From assembly GCA_903813345.2 (NCBI GenBank), contig CAIIXF020000003.1, positions 34,647,000 to 34,706,999 on the forward strand: a DNA stretch of 60,000 nucleotides. The letters are read 5' to 3'. Source of the stretch: Owenia fusiformis (Eukaryota > Annelida > Polychaeta > Sabellida > Oweniidae). Both the position numbers and the translations under genes were made by a program. Below are positions 1 through 10,199 of this stretch, in pieces (the stretch's first letter is position 1; the number at the start of each line of letters is the position of its first letter). Under the pieces are notes generated by a model that did not search any database, had not been told where the DNA came from, and saw only the letters and a program-made list of their open reading frames with translations.

Positions 1-1250
1 ATCCAGTCTCGAAGTTCATGGACAATTCAAAGGATTAACATTCATTCGCCGTTGCCATATATGTAATCTCAGAGATAAAAATTTCTTTATGATGGGACAT
101 TTGAATGCAAACCGATGCATCTTCGTCAAAATCCTAATAACAATCATCCAGACTATTGCGCCAATTACGAACCCGTTTTGTGTATGTCCTTCCGCCTACT
201 CTGCTACGTGCCTCTAATACTGTAACGTCAACATCAGCGCCATCTAACAATCTTGCACCAGACAAACCTGCGTACGTTAAATCCAATTGATATTATATTT
301 TCACGATTCATGACGCATCGAGCATATTGTTATGTTCGAATACCATGTAGTTGCATGGATCAGAAACAGCATGCGAAATTCTGGCCGTGTCGTCTAAATA
401 CTCGGTGTTACAATATGTCAATAAAAATGAAAAATGTAATTATGTGCAAAGAATAAGAGTAAGTTGTATAGTTAAACTAGTTATGTGTTTTAGGCCTACC
501 TTTGATTTAGGATTTAACAGATTTAAAAACGACAAACTAAACTAAAATGGTGGCTTTTCCTCTAACGTTTTTGGTTATTGGTGAATTCAGATTCTATATG
601 TCGTTATATGTATATTTAAAAGGTTAAATAAATTATTAGCTCGAACTTAGTACACAGATAAAGTATTTTGTTATTTCAACTGCAAAGTTAGTTATATTTA
701 CCATCAAAACACTATTTGTTAAACTGTCAAATATTGAAATTATACAATTTTCAACAACCATGGCTCGAAATATAATCAATTATGTGACACGCGGGTCAAA
801 CATCACCTTCTCAATTTTCATCGATTTGTCCAAAAATAGCCTTTTTCTACGCAATGTACCGTTCAGTCAAAAATTGCATCAATGTCACGAGACTTTCCTT
901 ACTGGATATTATAAAGTATTTTCATTCAGTTTTTGAACCAGTCATGCTTAATGTACGTATGTATGCTTATAAAAAAAATCTTCTCAAGTCTGTCCAAAAT
1001 ATGGCTCAATAGGCCCATTCTGCTTCGATTATTAGCTTAAGACGTGGATACCATTTGTTACACGATCGTTGGATGTCTGCAGAAGTACAGTCCAACTCCT
1101 AATTATTCATTTTCAGTTCTTCTACATTCCCTGATTAATTAATTAATTATTTTTACAGTCAAAATGGAATAATATAAGATTGTCTCAAGGTGATTAGATC
1201 CAAAAGCTTTTTGAACGGCTCAAAATTTTTGTTACCGTAACCGTATCATA
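1..1250. other. gene-free AT-rich stretch
   Basis: I see no supportable gene here. Open frames are at most 67 codons, resemble no family I recognise and lack splice support. There is no tandem repeat or clear inverted repeat before the palindromic element that begins at 1253. Confidence 0.5.
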
Positions 1251-1252
1251 TA

Positions 1253-2279
1253 CGAGGGTATATCATAAAGTTCTCATAATATCTCTCTAATTTTTTTATT
1301 TTTCAATATATTCTGATGAATTTTTCACAGAATGTGTAATATACAATCCTGCATTAATCTATCAAAACATATTTGGTATAACAGAAATATTAATTAAGAA
1401 ATGGTTGCCATAGTAACCGGAAATCAAGGCACACGGGGCAAATAAAAAATTGTGCAAGAATAGCCCCAACTAACCATGTTTAAATGCATAATACGTTATC
1501 AAATAAACTATAAAACACATCAAATTGTTAAGCACCATGCACTCTTGATTGTTTTGAACTATTATAATGGTCATGTGAATTTTGTGATCTCATAATGGAT
1601 GATCGTAATGCTTCATTAGAAGTGATGTTAGACACTACAACTGTTTTGTCAAATATTCCAAGGAAAGTCGAATTTCCACTTTAGTTCATCTTAAATAAAT
1701 AATAGACCACACATAGGGTGTAATTTTGTTGATATCTTTGCACCACATTTGTTTTAGATTATCTTTAGTATGAGCAAAGGATTTTTCGAACTAAACTAAA
1801 CTTTATATCAGTATGAATATTATTTTTCTGATGATCCCTGCATCTATGCATTATCTAACTCAGTTATTTCTGATCATTTAAGCTTTGATTCTCAGAGTCT
1901 GGTATCACATCTAATGAAGCATGTTAGCATCCCCTATGACATCACACAATTCACATGATCAATTTATTTTATAGTAAAAGCATTCAACAACATATTCAAG
2001 ATAACATTTTAATGTGTTTGATAATTTATGAGAGTTTATTATGTATGTAAACAAGGTTAATAAAGCTCATTATATCTCAATTATTTTTATTTGCCCCGGG
2101 TGCCTTGATTTCCGGTTACTATGGCAACCATTACTTATCTAATATTTCTGTTATACCAAATACTTCTTGATATATCAATACAGTATTCTATACTGCAGAT
2201 TCTATGAAGATTTTATGAGAATATGTTGAAAAATAAAAAAATTAGAGAGATATTATGAGAACTTTATGATATACCCTCG
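1253..2279. mobile_element. palindromic MITE-like element flanked by TA
   Basis: The two ends are reverse complements: CGAGGGTATA at the left and TATACCCTCG at the right. The similarity continues inward with indels for several hundred bases on each arm and leaves a central spacer of roughly 200 bp (about 1680-1880). A TA dinucleotide lies at each edge (1251-1252 and 2280-2281), as for Tc1/mariner-superfamily target duplications. No transposase frame is visible, so it is read as a non-autonomous fold-back/MITE. The family assignment rests only on the TA flanks. Confidence 0.75.
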
Positions 2280-2499
2280 TATGTTACTTAATATGCTGTT
2301 TACGCGTTAAGCAAGGGTCAAAAGTGAAGCTGAGATGTCCATGAGAAGTAGCTCTTAATTTTTAATATTATGATATTTAAAAATAGATGGACTTACATTA
2401 TTAATATGCGTTCTAGGTTTATGGAATAACAGTTCGTAACTTTAAACTGAAGTTTTCAACTAGTTGACCATTGTTCAATACTATCTAATCTTGACATAA

Positions 2500-2760
2500 C
2501 AGAATCATCAACATTGGTAGGGTCTTTTGAATCAAATTTACTGGCGTATCGTCGGCATAAATGTAACACTGGCCACCCTGAGTATCAGGAATGTCATTAA
2601 TATATAGGATGAGTAGTATCAGTCCTAGAATAGACACCTGTGAACACCACAGTTAAAAAGTCAGTATCCAACAGCTAAGAAGTCTCGTAACCAACATTAA
2701 CCAAGGATTTTCTATTAATCAAGTAAGATTTAATGTTATTATATACTCCATATGTATTCT
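2500..2760 (-). pseudogene. decayed non-LTR retrotransposon reverse transcriptase fragment
   Basis: Read on the minus strand, interrupted frames give the order typical of jockey/CR1-type RTs: a SYLINRKSLV-like segment, then a degraded GVPQGS..LGP block (GVSILGLILLILYINDIP-like, reached after a frame change), then YADDT at 2559-2545. YADD is the catalytic aspartate pair of RT motif C. Stops and shifts make it non-functional. The flanks show no other retrotransposon domain, so this is a short island of an old insertion. Confidence 0.7.
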
Positions 2761-2769
2761 AGATGCTCA

Positions 2770-4349
2770 TTGGCTTATTCATGGTCACATGATATGAAAC
2801 AGATGAACTAATTCCCTGGAAAGTCCTAAAGACCATTTATCTTCCCTGCTAGCTGGGTTTTAGGAGTTGAATGGCAAAATGCCTTTAAACGCCGATAAGA
2901 ACCTGTAATCATTATAAGTTGAAATTAAAAGACTTCTCATTTTGTTTTTGTTTATAGAGTACATATGTGGTTTATAATAAAACAAATAGTGACTGCCACA
3001 TTTTCGTAAAACAGTGCTTAGGGAATATGTCAGTGGACAGGATATTCCCTCGGGAAAGGTATTTTGCTCTATTTCCCTCAATGGCAGACACTATTTGTAT
3101 AATATTTAACGGAGCATATTAACAGTTGGCCATGGATACCGTAGGAAGTTTGGGCACAAGAAGGTTATGTGGTACGCAATGAATCAAAAGGACATATATC
3201 TACTGATAATACTGCAGTAACAAGTGGGTTCAAAGTATGACCCGGTAAGATAAAAGACATCGACATACATACTATGAGTGAACGATTCGGTGAAATGTTT
3301 ATATTAGGGAGGTTCAGTTACACGTTTTTAAGAGAACATTTATGTGAGTGCGTAATATTGCAACTCCCGGGGATTGTTTTCCCGCTCTCAATTCACTTTC
3401 TCAGGGGCCTAATACAACTATTGCCTGTATACCTTGATACTCATTTGGCCAAGTAAACACTATAAATGTGAGAACTACTAGATATAGTAATCACTAGAGG
3501 ACCCTACTTTAACACGCCCACGTACAGTTTTTTTTAAAACGTGGAACTTAACCTCCCTATTATCTAAGATTTACACGTACAGCTTCAAAGTTCGTCTCGG
3601 TGTATAAATAATTTAATCTAACAAACTCTAAAAAGAGCTACAAGCCTGAATGTAATACAGTGCGTCCTAAAAACGCAACAAGCAAAATCATTGTAAAAAA
3701 CAGTGATGATTTCATCAATTTCATTTATTTTACCATGAAGCCACGTGTCTTTTCTTTCCAACGGTATGTAATTTATTCGTATATGACCACAGACCACTGA
3801 ATAATCATTATTTTTGCACAACGGGCCAAAATCCGGCCAGTACCAAGTTTTACACATTACAACAGTTAACAGAGAATCACCAATGAGGTTGCTGGTCTCC
3901 GCCAGAACCCACCTATGATTCAAAGAGGTATTCGTGACATGGAGATACGAGCCAATTTCTGTGTGTAGAGAAATGGTGGCCATGTGGAGGGGCGTGGAAT
4001 ATAATCTTTCATGAAAAATCGTTCATACGATGACAGCCAATGGTAATGATTGTGACTTTACTGACTGTTTCTGCCACTTCTTTTTCCATATGCTTGTAAT
4101 GTTAACTGAACCATCGGGGATACTGATGAACACTTAAAGTTACATTTTTTCTTAGTGAATCTAAATCTTAAACGTGTGTTATGTAACTCTTGTGACCAGA
4201 ATTTAATCCCCAGTCAATCCCCATTACATAACGGTTTACCTGATTGCACAGTAGGATCAGTTGACTGAGGATATTTCAAAACTTGGCACAAAGGCCTTTT
4301 TAACCATGCGCGGAAAAACAATGATTATTCAGTGGTCCATTACCAGATA
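2770..4349. other. no gene recognised; repeat fragments
   Basis: No supportable coding sequence. A segment near 3650-3690 resembles the left end of the element at 50046 (both contain AAAAACGCAACAA after a CAGTG-type start), so a fragment of that family is likely. Short inverted matches around 'actgaataatcat' occur at about 3795-3810 and 4320-4335. A 121-codon minus frame at 3618-3983 was considered and rejected. Confidence 0.4.
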
Positions 4350-4443
4350 TTAAGGTGACATTAAAGTTAATCAAAAGTACAAAAACATGGCAGCCATATT
4401 TTTTTGATAAAGTCAGAAGATTTTGTATACTGTTTTCCTTGTA

Positions 4444-5438
4444 CAGGGTGTCCAAAAAAACAGGACCGTAAGAAAGTTGAATAACTCGGTCAATTTTGCA
4501 TATTTTGCCTTGAAATTTCAGAATTATTTAGTTCATTCAATGTGAATTTTGTTGTGAAAGTTTGATAATAATCTATCAATTGAGTCAAAAACTACAGCTC
4601 CTTACAAAACATGCCTCAAATGTGCACCTCTCATCTCTATGCTCAATTAAATCCGGCGAACAAAGTTGTTGATGATCCTCCTACACATATGTCTTTCTGA
4701 ATGGACAAGTTTGTTCAAAGAACAATTGCTACTGGAGCTTACATCCTCCTGATGAAGTGTTACAGCATCCATTGCATTCTGAACAATGCACTGCCTGGGT
4801 GGCAATGAGGAAACATGGAATCATCAGTCCCTTTTGGTTCGAAGGTGACTGGGGATGTGCTATCACCATGAACAAGGACCAGTAAGTTCTCACCAAGTTT
4901 TAGAGGTCATAAGCACCAGAATGGACATCTAAGGAGATAATTAAGCAGTGGTTTCAACAAGCCAATACCACCCCCACACTACAAATGATATGCTGAAATG
5001 GTTTAGGCAATGCTTTGGTGGTCAGCTCATCAGTTGCAGAACGCAAACCATATGGGCACCTCATTCGCCTGATCTAAATCCCCCAAATTTTTATCTTTGA
5101 GGATTTCTCAAAGCCAATGAGTATACTGACAGGCCCCTAACAATCTTAAGAGGGCAATAACTACCCCAATATTTACCATCCACATTAATGTGTATAGGTC
5201 AGGGTCATTAACAACTTTGTTCGCAGGATTCGTTTGTGCATAGAGAGGAGAATTGCCCACTTTGAGCATGTTTTGTAAAGGACTGTAGTTTTTGACACAA
5301 TAAACAGATTATCATCAAACTTTCAGAACAAAATTCACATTGAATGAACTAAATAATTCTAAACTTTCAAGGCAAAATATGCAAAATTGACCGAGTTATT
5401 TAACTTTCTTACGGTCCTGTTTTTTTTTGGACACCCTG
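4444..5438 (+). mobile_element. mariner/Tc1-superfamily transposon, decayed, TA target site
   Basis: The 995-bp element has long terminal inverted repeats (more than 150 bp, starting CAGGGTGTCC and ending GGACACCCTG) flanked by TA at 4442-4443 and 5439-5440. It contains a broken transposase frame. The paralogous sequence at 58.4 kb lacks it and has a single TA at 58413-58414, which confirms both boundaries directly. It is therefore a classical IS630/Tc1/mariner-type insertion, now inactive. Confidence 0.9.
4796..5278 (+). pseudogene. mariner-like transposase relic
   Basis: Plus-strand frames inside the element keep diagnostic mariner blocks in order: GIISPFWFEGD (the 'giiGP.FFe' block), then WFQQA with the expected DGA motif degraded, then an SPDLNP-like and FFLWGFLK-like segment visible only through frame changes, and a C-terminal CIERR..HFEHVL block ending near 5278. 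In-frame stops and at least two frameshifts separate them. The catalytic aspartates cannot all be placed, so activity is excluded. Confidence 0.75.
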
Positions 5439-6089
5439 TATGTGAATGCATTTCCTGACTAAAGAGACACATAAAAGAAAACATCACATTTAAACACATT
5501 TTTCATAACTATGAAGTGGAGGTGCATGGATCCCCAAAGCTAGCATAAAGAGTATGAAGTGAGGCTATTTTTGAAAGTTTCAAGGAGTAGCCTTGCAACA
5601 GTCACACATTTGCAAGAATCCAAAATTTCCACATATCATCTTACCTTACCGGGGAACAACGAAGGAGCATGAAAATGTGTACTTCTTGCATTGTTAGAGT
5701 ATAATAAAGCTCAAACAATTGTGAATTCTAAATATTTCTTGTCCACCATTTTGTTTGCTGGGACTATTTTTTTGTCCAGAGTTATCCTCATTCATTACCC
5801 ATTGTTTATCATTCATAAAGCCTGTATCATGTATCTATCATGATAATTATACTGTAATAGATTAAATGTACAAGTGATAACCCATGCAACTTGGTGTAGT
5901 CACAAAACTTGTATGAGGATTAATCAGGAAGTCTAGAAGTAGTAGAAGTAGTGACAGCCTGTATACTCACGGTGGAATGTTTTGGATTTCTCTTTGGATG
6001 TTGCCTTTAAGTTGTTCGAGGTCTTTTTGCTTCGAATGAGCATTAAAACACTCCTTCAAATAGCCACGGAAAAAGATGTTTGAGGATGA

Positions 6090-6420
6090 CGATGGCAGAA
6101 CAAACACGGAGAATCAGGTCAATTATCGGCAAATGATTCAGGATTTACCTTCCAGAGTTCCTTCTAGCCTGGAGACCAAATGATATCCAATGAAAACACA
6201 GTGGTCTCAAATTGATTGAGCCCCTCTACATTCAACAAAGACTACACTAGAATCCCAACCAATGTAGTTTCTTCAACGTCTGACCTCTTTGTATAAGGGG
6301 GCTATAAGACACGAGGGCCTCCCTATTCACCAGATTTGACGGCACATACTTTTCTCTCTGTGGCTATTTGAAGGACCATTTTTATGCTAAACCCAAACTA
6401 GACCTATTATTACATAAACT
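6090..6420 (+). pseudogene. second transposase relic (mariner/Tc1-type C-terminal half)
   Basis: Plus-strand translation gives an NYRQMIQDLP-like block (compare 'Y..ml.dfl.P'), then RHEGPPYSPDLTAHTF and, after a one-base shift, a GYLKDHFYAKPK-like block. This corresponds to the WPPRSPDLtP.DFFLWGyLKd region of mariner-type transposases. Frames are broken repeatedly and no terminal inverted repeats were found around it. The assignment is by motif order only. Confidence 0.5.
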
Positions 6421-6749
6421 GTTTCAATTTGGTCATTTGATTGCTTATTTTTTAAATTCAAAGTACTCACAAACATTTATGATTTTACTTTAGCTCCTAC
6501 TTTTAGCTATTTTTCAGTCACATTTTCAAAGGGCTGAAAATGTTATTTCATCATGTTTAGGGTCATTCTGACCATGCATATTGTGATCCTAGTCATGTAA
6601 ATGATATGTGGAAATCTGAGGCCCGGGTATACTGTCATTAATAAAAAAAATCAGTCTTATTCTTATCCATTAAGCTTATAAAAATCAGTCTTATTCTTAT
6701 ACATGTAAGTAATCTAAGTAAAATATAACATGTATATACCACGCATTAA

Positions 6750-7473
6750 GGTGCTATGGAAGTTAACAGGAAATGACAAAACAAAAAATGTCAAAACCAT
6801 GCTGGATTTTGAAATTTTTTTGAACCAAGATAACAGAGTTCTGTTTGGACCTCCAGTCAGTTTAACTAGTTCCACATATCATTTACATAACCGGGAACAC
6901 AATGAAAATGATCAGAATGACCATAAACATGATGAAATAACCTTTTCAGCCCTCTGAAAATGTGACTGAAAAATAGCTAAAAGTTTGTGCTCAGGAAAGG
7001 TCAATGAACAGAATCTTTTGATTTTTTCAGAAAACGTGTCCAATATATAGCTCTGAATGATACAATCTTTGAAATTTAAAAAAATCGTCTGAAACTAAAT
7101 TGTATCATTTGGAGCAATATATTGGCCACATTTTCTAAAAAAGTCAAAAGATTCTGTTGAGTGACCTTTCCTGAGCACCTACTCTTAGCTATTTTTCAGT
7201 CACATTTTCAGAGGGCTGAAAAGGTTATTTCATCATGTTTATGGTCATTCTGACCATTTCCATTGTGTTCCCAGTCATGTAAATGATATGTGGAACTAGT
7301 TAAACTGACTGGAGGTACAAACATTTTTAACGTATTCCTGGGCCTCAGGTGAAAATAGTTAGATTGACTGGAGGTCAAAACAGAACTCTGTTATCTTTGT
7401 TCAAAAAATGTCTAAAATGCATAATGTTTTGCCACTTCCTGTTTCGTCATTTCCTGTTAAGTATCATGGCACC
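6750..7473. mobile_element. fold-back element flanked by TTAA
   Basis: Arms beginning GGTGCTATGG and ending CCATGGCACC-like (GTATCATGGCACC) are inverted copies. They continue inward over about 330 bp each and include the paired blocks around 'actggaggt' and 'gtgactgaaaaatagct'. TTAA lies at both edges (6746-6749 and 7474-7477), the target duplication typical of piggyBac-type elements. No transposase is present. A partial extra arm copy lies just outside at about 6490-6640. Confidence 0.8.
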
Positions 7474-7479
7474 TTAAAA

Positions 7480-8448
7480 GAAGAGAATCTTCACTGAGAG
7501 GCTATACATCAGTGGATGAGAGTATACAAAATGTAAAATATACCGAACTTAAGGGATGTGTATCTAGACATTATTGGAAAGTATTAAGTCTCAAATCACC
7601 ATGGTCTGGAAATGGTGATATAAAATCCAGGTGTTATTTGTTTATGGTGAGCACTATAGCGATACTTGAGGCATCTCTGCTTAGCAGGGGCGATTTTTCT
7701 ATGTAGAAGAAAGCCTCATAGTCTGTTAATCGAGTTTGTGAAAATATACACCACGGTGTATCATTTACTCACCGCTTATTCCAGCTCCAACCACTACTAC
7801 TCGACACTTTTTCTTTTCCATGTTTATCGTTTGCTACAGAGAACATCTGCTGTAAGTTAGAATAATATTTCGCTATATCGAATTTGACATCCGGTTGTGA
7901 ATTCCCGGGAAACAAACCTTATCAATGCTTACACTCAGGCAGAAATTTGAAAGCTAATCGTTTTTTCGGATTGCAATGTTTTTTCCAGCATGAATATAGG
8001 GTTTGGACCTCAAAACCACCGGGTGCCGGAGCCGGCAATATGCACCCTGGTTTGGTCAACTCGACAGAGCAATTCTCATACCCCTGGATAAAATCCACTG
8101 GGTACTATAAGACGCCTTTATATGTCAGACACAAGTGAAGATATAAACTTTTTCAGGAACTAGTAAGTATGATGACGACTGTAAATAATGATTATTTTGA
8201 TAATAAATAGAAACAGTGACAATAATGATGTGAGAGTGATTTTCCTTCAAAAGGTCATTTTATACATGATAATAGAATGACCTATATTTTGAAAAATAAA
8301 GGTCAGAATGACCTAATTTCTGGATCTGGTTATCAAACAAAGTACCTTCTTTAGTATCCTGAAGAATTTCTTTTAAATATCTTCGGGGCTGAATAGGGTC
8401 TTAAAAACATTCGTCCTTTAGACATGTATGTTCAAATTTTGAACATAG
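7480..8448. other. no gene recognised
   Basis: Open frames of 64-84 codons at 7512-8138 show no family features and no usable splice context. Near 8250-8320 there are several AGGTCA/TGACCT half-sites in alternating orientation ('aggtcatt', 'aatgacct', 'aggtcagaatgacct'). This may be a degenerate repeat, and no regulatory role can be supported. Confidence 0.4.
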
Positions 8449-8457
8449 TGTTCAAAA

Positions 8458-8899
8458 CAAGGAGGATTGGCTCCCAGAGTGCAACATCGATATTCTGTCC
8501 CATATATGGGGATCACCAGCGGATCTAGACGGGGGCGTCCCTAAAAAGTCGGAAAATTCGTGTTTGCCTCATCGCTTTTTACCAAATTTGACTTTTCGCT
8601 CACTTTTATTATCACACGCCCCCCCCCCCCTAACAAAAAATCCTGGATCCGCCCGTGAGGATGTCGTGCTACAAAATTCGATTTCCAACAGCCGCCATTT
8701 TCTTCACTTCACTTCACAACATTTGAATCGTGAACTTTGGTCTTATTTCCTAACGAAAAATTCTAAACTTCACAAGAAATAATCGAGATATTAGTTCGAA
8801 TCTTTTGAACTATTTATTTTGCATTTATAATCGGTTATAATTTCGGCGTTTTCATTGTTGGAAAATATCGACTTCGATTCTGGGAGCCAATCCTCCTTG
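8458..8899. mobile_element. MITE with perfect 21-bp TIRs and 9-bp target duplication
   Basis: The ends are perfect inverted copies over 21 bp (beginning CAAGGAGGATTGG, ending CCAATCCTCCTTG). The flanking 9-mer TGTTCAAAA is present on both sides (8449-8457 and 8900-8908). A 9-bp duplication is characteristic of Mutator-like and a few other superfamilies. The 442-bp interior has no transposase and itself contains a second palindromic insertion. Confidence 0.88.
8511..8662. mobile_element. small GC-rich palindromic element nested in the MITE
   Basis: Left end GCGGATCTAGACGGGGGCG and right end CGCCCCCC...GGATCCGCCCG are imperfect inverted copies about 150 bp apart. The composition is far more GC-rich than the surroundings. 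It includes a run of C at about 8620-8630. It is read as a short MITE or fragment. No clear target duplication was identified. Confidence 0.5.
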
Positions 8900-8908
8900 T
8901 GTTCAAAA

Positions 8909-9943
8909 CACAATTTATGTGTCGAACCTTAAAACAATTAAATCATCAATTAATTCATCATATCATTCTTAATCTAAAAAATCATACTCACGCGTGTTAC
9001 CTTGCTAAGCTTGAGATGAACTCAAGTTTGGAGTTTGTTTTACATGATGATGTGCAAGGTCACCTGGGGATAATTCGAGAAAGTTTAAGTGTTACTCTTC
9101 GGGGATTGTCCTTACTCTGGATGAATAGGGCAGGTGTAACAGGGTCCGTGGTGTCTTCTTCATCCGGTGAGCCTGCTCAAAAGATGGATTAATACTGCTG
9201 TGACGACCTGACATTGTTTTGGTAGTTTAACGAACGGTAATTAAATTATCAGATCATCACATAAAAACATTCTAAGGTTCACTTGTAACGATCAAGTTAC
9301 TATTGTGTTATAGCCATATCCACGACAGCCTACTGACTCGACTGCAGTGGTTTGAAGTTATCTTTTACAAAGTTCAAAAGATGGCAGCACTTAAACAATG
9401 TGTCATCTGAATAATATAATATATGGCAGCATCTCAGCCAATAATTAAACATAAGAAAAGCATGTAAATTTCTATAATTGTAAATTAAAACTAATTTATT
9501 GATGCTTTGTACAAAATTCGGTATTATCTGATTGTATATGAATAATCTTGAAATATGATTTAAGGCGACATATGCAAGAGTAGCGCCGGGTATTCCGCGT
9601 ATTCCTAACGATACTACTCAAGCAGTCAATGACAACTCTTAGAAACGTTTTAAAATGGGAACTAAACTTGGTGATCGTAACACCGCGACTAAACCTCGCA
9701 CCTGCTTTGTTAAAGTGGTTAAAAGACAAGAACCGCCCGGTATAATATTGAATTTGGATCTTGAATTGCACTTTGGATGTCACGTTGTCCTGTTGTGATT
9801 TAATGATAATGACATTTCTTAGGGTGTATTCAATTGTGCAGTGAAAGCGCCCTTTATTTGTATAAAGCCAAGAAAATGGAGCATATTGACAACTTATATT
9901 TCCTTGTATCCATTGTTTTCATTTGTTACATGTACTCCTGGGT
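8909..9943. other. intergenic, upstream of the receptor gene
   Basis: No supportable coding region or repeat. Open frames (97 codons at 8899-9192, 95 codons on the minus strand at 9496-9783) have no recognisable domain. Confidence 0.4.
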
Positions 9944-9950
9944 TATAAAT
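9944..9950 (+). promoter_or_regulatory. candidate TATA box of the receptor gene
   Basis: TATAAAT is preceded by a moderately GC-richer stretch and lies about 250 bp upstream of the receptor ATG. A transcription start near 9975 would give a 5' UTR of about 225 nt. This is a motif match only; a weaker alternative is the tatatata run near 9990. Confidence 0.25.
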
Positions 9951-10199
9951 ACGTGAGCGCATGCATTAAGCAGGGATTTGAATTCATATATATACAAAGA
10001 ACCATCAAAATTATTAATACTGTATGTCTGCTCTAACGATATCCGCATTAATTAACATCGGAGTTCCATAAAACCGAGGTTGTATCAATGACGTCATCGA
10101 TAGTCAAAATGATTAACACTTTTCATAATACAAATATAAAAATGATAACAAGCTTGCAACCTCTGCATATTTAGACTAGAACTTGATACAAATTTCTGT

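Larger units (their letters stand above)
4354..5944. mobile_element. one-armed copy of the TTAA fold-back family, split by a mariner insertion
   Basis: This matches the left arm and centre of the complete element at 58320-59323 almost base for base, from the TTAA at 4350-4353 to about 5944 (the 'gaagtctagaagtag' point). The right arm is missing here. The match is interrupted exactly once, by the transposon at 4444-5438. The two copies show the family is dispersed in this genome and that this copy is truncated. Confidence 0.8.

Noticed and set aside
3618-3983. 121-codon minus-strand frame
   Set aside because: No domain, signal peptide or splice support; it overlaps a fragment of a dispersed TIR element end and its composition is that of the surrounding non-coding DNA.
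7884-8138. 84-codon plus frame
   Set aside because: No domain, no splice partner, and its start has no supportive context; probably chance.
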